Below, one piece after another: positions 45,864 to 53,520 of a stretch of DNA of 64,000 nt. The stretch is from Lachnospiraceae bacterium 3-1. GTDB lineage: Bacteria; Bacillota; Clostridia; Lachnospirales; Lachnospiraceae. Positions within the stretch are counted from its first letter, which is position 1; each line of letters starts with the position of its first letter. The DNA lies in contig KE159582.1 in NCBI GenBank assembly GCA_000403255.2, positions 478,417-542,416 on the forward strand, written 5' to 3'. The notes under the pieces are model-generated. The model was not told the DNA's origin. It searched no databases and worked only from the letters and a program-made list of their open reading frames with translations. A program made the position numbers and the translations under genes.

Positions 45864-46535
45864 GTGCAGTTCAGACATGAGTGGAAACATGAAATTTCCT
45901 ATATGGATATGCTTTCCCTTCGTAGCCGGCTGTCTGCCGTTATGCAGCAGGACAGTCACGCCGTAAATGGCAGGTATAAAATTAGAAGTTTGTACTTTGA
46001 CAATTTTCGGGATAAGGCATTGCTTGAAAAAATCAACGGTGTGAATACACGGGAAAAATTTCGTGTCCGTTATTATGACGATGATCTGTCCTTCATTCTG
46101 CTTGAAAAGAAAAGCAAGGCCAACGGTTTATGCAGTAAAGAACAAGCGGTCATCACATTAGAAGAAGCTGGGCTTATCGCAAGTAAAGATATTGCAAGCC
46201 TTTCAAAAAGCGAAAAGTGGCTTGTGAAAGAGCTTTGTTACAAGATGCGAACCGAAGGACTTGAACCAAAAACAATCGTGGACTATATCAGAGAACCGTT
46301 TGTATATGATCCTGGTAATGTTAGGGTGACACTTGATTATGACATCCGGACAGGGCTAATCGGCACGGATTTTTTAACCCCTGATTGTGTAATGGTTCCC
46401 CCAGGAAATGTGCCTATTATTTTGGAAGTAAAGTGGCATGAATTTTTGCCCGCAGTTATTCGTGATGTGGTACAGGTTCCAGGTACCCATACCTCGGCAT
46501 TTTCAAAATATGCAGCTTGTCGTATCTACGGCTAA
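45864..46535 (+). CDS. VTC-domain polyphosphate polymerase-like protein
   Basis: The 223-aa protein is of the tunnel-fold VTC family, whose yeast member makes polyphosphate from ATP. Conserved basic and acidic residues line up: FRHEWKHEIS, KIRSLYFDN, REKFRVRYYDDD, LLEKKSK, RVTLDYDIRTG and ILEVKWHEFLP. No membrane segment. GTG at 45864 is chosen (AAAGGAG 8 bases upstream); an ATG at 45843 is possible. In Clostridia this gene is often followed by DUF4956 and CotH genes, as here. Polymer synthesis is a family-based inference. Confidence 0.87.
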   Translation: MQFRHEWKHEISYMDMLSLRSRLSAVMQQDSHAVNGRYKIRSLYFDNFRDKALLEKINGVNTREKFRVRYYDDDLSFILLEKKSKANGLCSKEQAVITLEEAGLIASKDIASLSKSEKWLVKELCYKMRTEGLEPKTIVDYIREPFVYDPGNVRVTLDYDIRTGLIGTDFLTPDCVMVPPGNVPIILEVKWHEFLPAVIRDVVQVPGTHTSAFSKYAACRIYG

Positions 46536-46566
46536 AACAAAAACAATTTTAAAGGAGAAAATTAGT

Positions 46567-47238
46567 ATGAGTTTTCAGGATATTTTTAAGTCCAGCTTTT
46601 TAGAAAATATTTCAAGCGTTTCTCTGCTTGATATGGGAATCGCTTTGGCTTTGGCATTTGGCATCGGCATGTTTATCTTTTTAATTTATAAAAAGACTTT
46701 TGCCGGTGTTATGTATTCTTCCTCTTTTGGCGTAACCCTAGTTGCCCTTGCCATGATTTCAACACTGGTTATTTTGGCAGTAACCTCCAATGTGGTTCTG
46801 TCGCTGGGTATGGTGGGTGCATTGTCTATTGTGCGTTTTCGTACTGCGATTAAAGAACCTCTTGATATTGCTTTTCTGTTTTGGTCTATTGCAGTCGGAA
46901 TCGTACTTGCCGCCGGCATGATTCCTCTTGCTGTACTTGGCAGCGTAGCGATTGGAATTGTACTTTTGGTATTTGCTAATAAAAAAGCTCACCTTAATCC
47001 TTATATCGTTGTGATCCGCTGTGAAAATCACGACGTTGAAATTGCCACTATGGATTTCCTTAAAAAACAGGTGAAACGATGTGTCGTAAAAAGTAAAACT
47101 GCCAGGAAAGGAGCGATTGAAATAAATGCGGAAGTTCGTATGAAAGAGGACAACACCGATTTTATCAATATTCTTTCTGAAATGAACGGTGTAAACAGCG
47201 CAGTCCTTGTAAGCTACAACGGCGATTATATGGGTTAA
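46567..47238 (+). CDS. DUF4956 membrane protein
   Basis: A 223-aa protein with about three to four membrane helices between residues 18 and 140 (MGIALALAFGIGMFIFLIY; GVTLVALAMISTLVILAV; FLFWSIAVGIVLAAGMIPLAVLGSVAIGIVLLVFA, in parts), a conserved LGMVGALSIVRFRTAIKEP loop and a cytoplasmic C-terminal domain. The charged FRTAIKEP loop suggests a role at a pore or docking site. The start at 46567 has AAAGGAGAAAATTAGT. It sits 31 bp after the VTC gene. Function not established; linkage suggests it exports or anchors what the VTC protein makes. Confidence 0.85.
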   Translation: MSFQDIFKSSFLENISSVSLLDMGIALALAFGIGMFIFLIYKKTFAGVMYSSSFGVTLVALAMISTLVILAVTSNVVLSLGMVGALSIVRFRTAIKEPLDIAFLFWSIAVGIVLAAGMIPLAVLGSVAIGIVLLVFANKKAHLNPYIVVIRCENHDVEIATMDFLKKQVKRCVVKSKTARKGAIEINAEVRMKEDNTDFINILSEMNGVNSAVLVSYNGDYMG

Positions 47239-47253
47239 CAGAAGGAGAAAGTT

Positions 47254-48939
47254 ATGTCAACGCACAAATATTTTGATAAAATATGCTGCGTCATTCTCGC
47301 ATTAACCCTTGTTCTGACAATATTGTTTATGAATGCCGAAAGTTTGGGTATTCAAAAGGCTTCTTCTGATCCGGGATATGAAATCCGGTTGTTTGACACA
47401 TCAAAGGTACATACCGTCAATATCGTTATGGACGACTGGGATGAATTTATTAAGTCTTGTACGGATGAGGAATACGCCCAGTGTTCGGTTATCATTGATA
47501 ACGAAGCATATAAAAATGTGGCAATCAGAGCAAAAGGCAATACCTCACTCGCAAATGTTCAAAACTACGGAAATGACAGATATAGTTTCAAAATTGAGTT
47601 CGATCATTACGATGGAACAAACACCTATTACGGACTTGATAAGCTGAACCTAAACAATATTATTCAAGACAATACTTATATGAAGGATTATCTGTCCTAT
47701 CAAATGATGGGATACTTTGGCGTAAGCGCTCCTCTTTGCAGCTATGTTCAAATTTTAGTGAACGGCCAAGAATGGGGATTGTATCTTGCGGTCGAAGGTG
47801 TGGAAGAGTCCTTTCTTTCCAGAAATTACGGGAATGACTACGGTGAACTTTATAAGCCTGACAGTATGAGTATGGGCGGCGGCCGTGGAAACGGCGGCAA
47901 AATGGGTGGAATGGACAGTTCGGATGTTTCGCTTATCTATTCTGGTGATGAATACTCCAGCTATTCCAATATCTTTGACAATGCCAAGACGGACATTTCA
48001 GATAAAGACAAAGACCGTTTCATTGCTTCTCTTAAAAAGTTGAATGAAAACAGCAGCATGGAAGAAGTCGTGAATGTAGAGGAGGTCATACGTTACTTTG
48101 TGGTACATAATTTTGTCTGTAACTTTGACAGCTATACTGGCTCAATGATTCACAACTATTATCTTTATGAAGAAGAGGGTCAGCTTTCTATGATCCCATG
48201 GGACTACAATCTTGCATTTGGCGGTTTCGTGGGCGGCTCGGATGCAACAAGCCTTGTAAACTATCCCATTGATACGCCCGTATCCGGCGGAACCGTAGAA
48301 TCAAGACCGATGCTCTCTTGGATTTTTGAAAACGAAGAATATACCGAGCTTTATCATCAGTATTTTACCGAGTTTATTTCGCAATATTTTGACAGCGGAT
48401 ATTTTGAGGAAATGCTAGATGATGTTAAGACTATAATTTCTCCCTATGTTGAGAGTGACCCTACAAAATTTTGCACCTATGAAGAATTTGAACAAGGAAT
48501 TGATACGCTGGGAGAATTTTGCCTGCTCCGTGCAGAGAGCGTAAAGGCCCAGTTAAATGGAACGATCGCATCTACTTCTGATAATCAGGAGAAAGAAACT
48601 TTCATTGCTGCTTCCGATCTTTCTATCTCTGATATGGGCAGTATGGGAGATGGACAAGACGGCGGTATGAATAGACCGGATAACAATGGTCAAGGAGAAA
48701 TGCCTAAAATGCCGCAAGACGGCGGTATGAATAGACCGGATAACAATGGTCAGGGAGAAATGCCTAAAATGCTGCAAGGCAATAATGGGCAAGGAATGAT
48801 TCGCCCCGATGACAATAGCGGGCAAATGGGAAATCAAGTAAGTTCACGAAATCGTAATTCTTATATCATGCTGGGGATATGTACCGCAGTATTACTTACA
48901 GGATTGCTTTTTGCCCTGATTTACAAAAAGCGAGTTTGA
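47254..48939 (+). CDS. CotH-like protein, membrane-bound at both ends
   Basis: This 561-aa protein has an N-terminal hydrophobic segment (about 10-28), a CotH kinase-like domain (about 60-440; RAKGNTSL, YSFKIEFDHYDG, EWGLYLAVEGVEESFLSRN, IPWDYNLAFGGF), a Met/Gly/Asn-rich tail with two 60-bp tandem repeats (GGMNRPDNNGQGEMPKM), and a C-terminal helix (SYIMLGICTAVLLTGLLFALIYKK). CotH of Bacillus phosphorylates spore-coat proteins with ATP; whether this extracytoplasmic-looking form is a kinase is open. RBS AGAAGGAGAAAGTT; 15 bp after DUF4956. Confidence 0.87.
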   Translation: MSTHKYFDKICCVILALTLVLTILFMNAESLGIQKASSDPGYEIRLFDTSKVHTVNIVMDDWDEFIKSCTDEEYAQCSVIIDNEAYKNVAIRAKGNTSLANVQNYGNDRYSFKIEFDHYDGTNTYYGLDKLNLNNIIQDNTYMKDYLSYQMMGYFGVSAPLCSYVQILVNGQEWGLYLAVEGVEESFLSRNYGNDYGELYKPDSMSMGGGRGNGGKMGGMDSSDVSLIYSGDEYSSYSNIFDNAKTDISDKDKDRFIASLKKLNENSSMEEVVNVEEVIRYFVVHNFVCNFDSYTGSMIHNYYLYEEEGQLSMIPWDYNLAFGGFVGGSDATSLVNYPIDTPVSGGTVESRPMLSWIFENEEYTELYHQYFTEFISQYFDSGYFEEMLDDVKTIISPYVESDPTKFCTYEEFEQGIDTLGEFCLLRAESVKAQLNGTIASTSDNQEKETFIAASDLSISDMGSMGDGQDGGMNRPDNNGQGEMPKMPQDGGMNRPDNNGQGEMPKMLQGNNGQGMIRPDDNSGQMGNQVSSRNRNSYIMLGICTAVLLTGLLFALIYKKRV

Positions 48940-49005
48940 AGAAAATTGATGGCTATACTGCCAAGAAGTTTTTTAAGACAGGAGATTCTTAACCATGCAA
49001 AATGT

Positions 49006-49041
49006 ATACGTGGTATCTGTGAAAACACAGATACCACGTAT
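49006..49041. terminator. perfect 16-bp hairpin between converging genes
   Basis: ATACGTGGTATCTGTG (49006-49021), loop AAAA, CACAGATACCACGTAT (49026-49041). The stem is perfect but there is no T run on either strand, so it may be an attenuator, an RNA end-protecting stem or a protein site rather than an ordinary terminator. Confidence 0.45.
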
Positions 49042-49066
49042 TGTAAAAGGAAGCGTATAAAAATGA

Positions 49067-49100
49067 AAGACCTTGTCACGCGAAAGCAACCGTGTTCGGC
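49067..49100. repeat. fragment of the dispersed hairpin repeat
   Basis: GAAAGACCTTGTCACGC and then CCGTGTTCGGCGCA match pieces of the pheS-leader repeats at 30346-30460. Only one arm is present. It lies at the 3' end of lacZ. Confidence 0.45.
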
Positions 49101-49113
49101 GCACAAAGCAGGG

Positions 49114-52100
49114 TTAAATTCCCCGGAACCGGAAGGTGAATTCTATCCGCTTATCGGCGCTAAGCAGATATTCCGGATGCGTCGGTGCACCCCAGCTATC
49201 GTCTCCTGCAATCCCCATCTGCATTAGAGAAGCACGGATGACGGTATAGTGTACTTGTGGAAGCTCATATGGGTGCCGCGCATGCTCCATTTCATGGGGT
49301 GTCCAGGGCAGGGCGGAGAAATACATTTTATCTCCTTCAAAAAGGAGCCCACGGCCTTTCCGGTCGGTGACTTTCGCCCAGCGGACCCCTGCCTTATTGC
49401 CGGTTTCCTGGGGTACAATGTAATCTGCCACATTTTCATGGACAAGGTTCCGGTAAATGCCCAGCTTTGCGCCCCTGCAGCGGTCTGCATAGGTTTCCGC
49501 AGGACCTAAGCCGTACCATTCCAAGTGGCTGTAGTCTGCATTGATTTTCATCATCATGCCAAATTCCGGCATGGGCGGTAGCCCTGGGACTGGATCGTAT
49601 GCCAGCGTTGTTTCAATGGTTCCGTCCTCATACACGGTATAGGTGGTTTGGCATGATGAGACAGGAACAGTGGGCAGGACATAACGGTAAGTGACAGAAA
49701 CGCTATGCTCTTTTTCTTCCAGTACAGGGTCTTTGGCTGCAAATGCATAGCCAGACCCAGAATTCGGGAATCCCTTATGGGACAGGTACAGGCTTGCCAG
49801 CTTCCACTGGCCGTAAATCATAGCCATCCCGTTCCCCTCGTCATTGTCCACCGGAGCCCGCCAGAAATTGGGCTTTGGGATTTCCTTGATTAGTTCCGTT
49901 CCGCCGTAGCGGTAGGAAACCAGCCCGCCGACCAGATAGGAAAACAATACGTCAAAATGCTCTCCCTTTATGCCGATGTTCATTTTTCCCCGGATCACTT
50001 GGAGAGGCTTCTTGCAGCAAAGAGCTGTCCCGGCTATAGACGTTGCAGGGGCATATTCGACAGACTTCTCAACGCCTGCTGGAGAAGCTTCTTTCCTGCC
50101 AACCGTATAAACATGCTGCCCAAAAGCCACTTCATGTCCTGCCTTTGCCCAGAGGGTATCTTCTTTCAGACGGAAGGATACGGTTACAGTATATTCTCCG
50201 GGCTGGCTAGGCGCAGGGAAGGGGAGCGTATATTCCTGTTCGGACAGTGGTGGAACAGCAGTGGCAAGGGACGCCTGCTTCACAAGGATGCCGTTTTTGG
50301 CAAGGGTAGCAATGCACTGGAACATTTCAGTATTTGCAAATAAATGTTTATTTTGTACCAACGCTTTGTCCCTGCTGACGATTGCCGTAATGTTTTGGTA
50401 ATTGAATTTAACCTCCTGCATTTTTGGGGAGGGGGCGTGGGTTCCGCCATATACAATCCCGTTTGCACTGAAATTATAGTCGGTGGGGCGTTCCCCGAAA
50501 TCGCCGCCGTAGGCTTGGAATTCTTTCCCATAACGGTCTTTTGTCGTAATGGTCTGGTCTGCATAGTCCCAGATGAAGCCGCCTTGATAGAGAGGCTCAG
50601 TATCAGACAGGTCTGTATATTTGTGCATGGCGCCGCAGGAATTTCCCATGGCGTGGGTGTATTCGCAGCAGATAAAAGGCTTGTCCCGGCGCTTTGCAAG
50701 GAATTCCTGGATACCTGAAACCGGGGTGTACATCTGGCTTTCTATGTCGCTGGTATCGTTATAGCGGCGGTCATGGAAAACGCCTTCATAGTGCACTAAG
50801 CGGGTATTATCCAGTTCCCGGAATTTGTCTGACATTTTCTTGATGACAAGACCGCCATAAGATTCATTCCCACAGGACCAGATTAGGATGGAAGGGTGGT
50901 TTTTGTCCCGCTGGTACATGGAATTTACCCGGTCTAACAGTACAGGCTCCCATTGGGGCTTATCGCCGGGGATAACAAGGCTGAAGTCGCCAGCGCGTGC
51001 CGCGGCGTCCCAGGAACCGTGGGTTTCCATGTTGGTTTCGTCAATTAAGTAAAGGCCGTATACGTCGCAAAGGCCATACAGGGGGGAGTCGTCCGGGTAA
51101 TGGCAGGTGCGGATGGCGTTAATGTTGTTCTGCTTCATGGTAACAATGTCAAGGAGCAGCTCCTCCGGCTGGGGAACCCGCCCTGTGACAGAACTGAATT
51201 CATGGCGGTTGACGCCCTTAAAGACAATCCGCTGTCCATTCAGGCACATCAGCCCGTTTTTCAGCTCAAATTGGCGGAACCCTACCCCTTGGGCAATGGT
51301 TTCTGTTACAGCTCCATTTTCATCCGTAACGGTAAGGAGCATCTCATATAAGTTGGGTTCTTCCGCGCTCCACAGCCTGACGTTCTCGACAGGGAGAGTA
51401 AGCTGGCCTTTGCCGCCGGAAAGGGGGAAGGATGCGTTTGCTACTTGGCGGTTTGGCTGTTCTTCAAGGTTGGTAATGGCGCTTCCCGGGAATCGGTACA
51501 GGGGCATTTCAAATAATGACATCTGGACCATCCCGTTGCCTTGGGATTTCACCTCAAGCTTTAATTCAGCATTAGTATAAGCGCTGTCCAAAACTGTCTG
51601 CACTTTCAGGTCTTCGATATGCACTACTGGCTTTGTATACAGGTATACATCCCGGAAAATCCCAGAAAAACGGTAAAAGTCCTGGTCCTCCGCCCAACTT
51701 CCGCTGGTCCATTTGTATACCTGCAGAGCCAGCTTATTTTCCCCTTCCACAAGGAATGGGGTCAGTTCAAAGTCTGAAGGGGTAAAGCTGTCTTCGCTGT
51801 AGCCCACATACTGCCCGTTGAGCCACAGGGCCATGCCGCTTTCCACCCCTTGGAAGGAAATGTAAAGAGGCTGTCCCTGCATTTGCCCTGGCACATGGAA
51901 ATATCTTACATAACTTGCCGTGGGGTTGTAATCTTTTGGGACTTCCCCGTCCCAGATATCCTCCCGCCCGTCCCATGGGTATTGGGTGTTGACATAAGCA
52001 GGGATATCGTATCCTTCCATCTGTATATGGGCAGGCACCCGGATGTCGCCCCAGCCCTTGCAGTCATAATCCGGCTGCTCAAAACCTTGGATGGTTTCTG

Positions 52101-52269
52101 TTAAGTTCCTTCCATAGGAAAACTTCCAAATGCCGTTTAAGGAGCAGATAAAGGGGTTTTTCCCAGCTCGCAGGCTTTCCTCGTCAGGGAAGTATGCATG
52201 GTCGGAATGTGCCGGCAGCACGTTCTCCTTGAAGAATCCTGTGTCTTTTATTTTGCTGTAATCAAACAT
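49114..52269 (-). CDS. lacZ: GH2 beta-galactosidase
   Basis: The large 1051-aa cytoplasmic enzyme splits beta-galactosides. Domain order: jelly-roll (about 50-220, NGIWKFSYG), Ig-like, TIM barrel about 330-620 with the acid/base in SCGNESYGG and the nucleophile region FICCEYTHAMGNS, a further Ig-like domain, and the C-terminal Bgal small-chain domain (LEWYGLGPAETYADRCRGAKLG). Length is close to E. coli LacZ. The start at 52269 is set by AGGAGGTGCGCT. No signal peptide. It is divergent from an AraC gene, which likely regulates it. Confidence 0.95.
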   Translation of the reverse strand: MFDYSKIKDTGFFKENVLPAHSDHAYFPDEESLRAGKNPFICSLNGIWKFSYGRNLTETIQGFEQPDYDCKGWGDIRVPAHIQMEGYDIPAYVNTQYPWDGREDIWDGEVPKDYNPTASYVRYFHVPGQMQGQPLYISFQGVESGMALWLNGQYVGYSEDSFTPSDFELTPFLVEGENKLALQVYKWTSGSWAEDQDFYRFSGIFRDVYLYTKPVVHIEDLKVQTVLDSAYTNAELKLEVKSQGNGMVQMSLFEMPLYRFPGSAITNLEEQPNRQVANASFPLSGGKGQLTLPVENVRLWSAEEPNLYEMLLTVTDENGAVTETIAQGVGFRQFELKNGLMCLNGQRIVFKGVNRHEFSSVTGRVPQPEELLLDIVTMKQNNINAIRTCHYPDDSPLYGLCDVYGLYLIDETNMETHGSWDAAARAGDFSLVIPGDKPQWEPVLLDRVNSMYQRDKNHPSILIWSCGNESYGGLVIKKMSDKFRELDNTRLVHYEGVFHDRRYNDTSDIESQMYTPVSGIQEFLAKRRDKPFICCEYTHAMGNSCGAMHKYTDLSDTEPLYQGGFIWDYADQTITTKDRYGKEFQAYGGDFGERPTDYNFSANGIVYGGTHAPSPKMQEVKFNYQNITAIVSRDKALVQNKHLFANTEMFQCIATLAKNGILVKQASLATAVPPLSEQEYTLPFPAPSQPGEYTVTVSFRLKEDTLWAKAGHEVAFGQHVYTVGRKEASPAGVEKSVEYAPATSIAGTALCCKKPLQVIRGKMNIGIKGEHFDVLFSYLVGGLVSYRYGGTELIKEIPKPNFWRAPVDNDEGNGMAMIYGQWKLASLYLSHKGFPNSGSGYAFAAKDPVLEEKEHSVSVTYRYVLPTVPVSSCQTTYTVYEDGTIETTLAYDPVPGLPPMPEFGMMMKINADYSHLEWYGLGPAETYADRCRGAKLGIYRNLVHENVADYIVPQETGNKAGVRWAKVTDRKGRGLLFEGDKMYFSALPWTPHEMEHARHPYELPQVHYTVIRASLMQMGIAGDDSWGAPTHPEYLLSADKRIEFTFRFRGI

Positions 52270-52386
52270 AGCGCACCTCCTGCGGAACCTGGCTGTATAT
52301 GTGAAACAGAATAGGTCCCAAATAGTTTTCTTTCTTAATGGTGCTTTTATTATGAGTTTGCCTGAAAAATTTTTCAATATAAAATA

Positions 52387-52448
52387 GATACGAAAATATG
52401 GAAAAATGTTGCATAAATGAAAAAATTGGATTATACTGCTTTCGTATC
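52387..52448. promoter_or_regulatory. araC promoter flanked by inverted GATACGAAA sites
   Basis: GATACGAAA (52387-52395) and its inverse TTTCGTATC (52440-52448) enclose a promoter reading right: -35 TTGCAT (52409-52414), 17 bases, -10 TATACT (52432-52437). Paired half sites 53 bp apart could bind the AraC product and control both lacZ and araC. Confidence 0.55.
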
Positions 52449-52465
52449 AAAAGGAGGAGAGGAAA

Positions 52466-53353
52466 ATGCCAGACACTTATCAGTATGCCTACTATGCAGT
52501 AGACAAGCAGCTGAATTCCCTGTCCGTATACAACGCAGGTTATGAAAGATGTCATCCAGGCTACCAATGGGGTCCTGGGGTGCGGGATCATTACTTAATC
52601 CATCATATCATCTGCGGCCGGGGCTGTTACCGGATGGAAGGCCGGGAATACCATTTAAAGGCCGGGGACACCTTCCTTATGTTCCCCCAAGTGGAGTCCA
52701 GCTACCAAGCAGACGAGAGGGAACCATGGGAATATGCATGGGTGGGTTTTGCAGGCAATGACGCTTACGCCATGATTGCGAATACGGATTTTTCCATGGA
52801 GCGTCCAGTGCTGTGTCAGTCGGATATCAGCAATGGGCTGGTTGCAAGGCTGCAGGCTATTTACAGCGCCAACGGCAATACCTTTCAGGATGCGGTGTCT
52901 ATGACGGGCGCCTTGTATACCCTGATGGGGTTTTTGATGAAACATTCCAGGGGAGGGAAAAAGCCAGCCGATGTGCAGGCGGTTTATGTAGAAAGGGCCA
53001 AGCAGTACATCGCAGAGCAGTATTCTTATCCCATTACTGTGGAGGATGTGGCTTGCTATATAGGCGTCAGCAGGAGCTACCTGTTCCGGCTATTCCAAGG
53101 GGCCATGCACCAGTCCCCCAAGGAGTACCTGCTGGAGTACCGGATCCGGCAGGCATGCCAGCTATTGAATCGGGCGGATCTTCCGGTGGGGAGCATTGCC
53201 CGTTCCGTTGGCTTTGAAGATAATCTCTATTTTTCCAAGGTATTTAAAAAGTATAAGGGCTGCACGCCTTCGGAGTACCGGGGGACGCAGGAGAAAGACG
53301 GAGGGGTCGGCTATGCAGAAAAAGAAGCCAAGGCTACAGTTCCGCTACTATGA
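52466..53353 (+). CDS. AraC-family regulator, first of two
   Basis: The 295-aa activator has an N-terminal cupin sugar-binding domain (YLIHHIICGRGCYRMEGREYHLKAGDTFLMFPQ, about 43-75) and a C-terminal double helix-turn-helix (about 180-275: YPITVEDVACYIGVSRSYLFRLFQ; GSIARSVGFEDNLYFSKVFKKYKGCTPSEYR). RBS AGGAGAGGAAA. Divergent from lacZ. Its last 41 bases overlap the start of the second AraC gene. Confidence 0.9.
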   Translation: MPDTYQYAYYAVDKQLNSLSVYNAGYERCHPGYQWGPGVRDHYLIHHIICGRGCYRMEGREYHLKAGDTFLMFPQVESSYQADEREPWEYAWVGFAGNDAYAMIANTDFSMERPVLCQSDISNGLVARLQAIYSANGNTFQDAVSMTGALYTLMGFLMKHSRGGKKPADVQAVYVERAKQYIAEQYSYPITVEDVACYIGVSRSYLFRLFQGAMHQSPKEYLLEYRIRQACQLLNRADLPVGSIARSVGFEDNLYFSKVFKKYKGCTPSEYRGTQEKDGGVGYAEKEAKATVPLL

Positions 53354-53520
53354 AATGTGCGCCAATGAGCAGGTGCTTGCCCTTTTAGGGGAAAGCTGGA
53401 GACGTCCTTATGGGGATGGTATCAGCGACCTGCATTTCCACAATTACATGGAGATAGGCATCTGTTACGAAGGGCATGGAAAGAGCATATTGCAGGAACA
53501 TGTAAATTTTTTTGAGGGGG
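53313..53520 (+). pseudogene. second AraC-family regulator, 5' part before the IS
   Basis: From ATG 53313 it encodes the start of a cupin domain (RLQFRYYEMCANEQVLALLGE ... LHFHNYMEIGICYEGHGKS, in parts) and is cut in HVNFFEG by the IS. The open frame reaches a stop at 53543 inside the IS end. Joining 53313-53520 to 55510-56231 gives exactly 930 bases, an open 309-aa AraC protein, so loss of the IS with one target copy would restore the gene. Confidence 0.88.

Noticed and set aside
49957-51580. Plus-strand ORFs of 120-160 codons inside lacZ
   Set aside because: All lie opposite conserved GH2 domains and show no family pattern or ribosome site.
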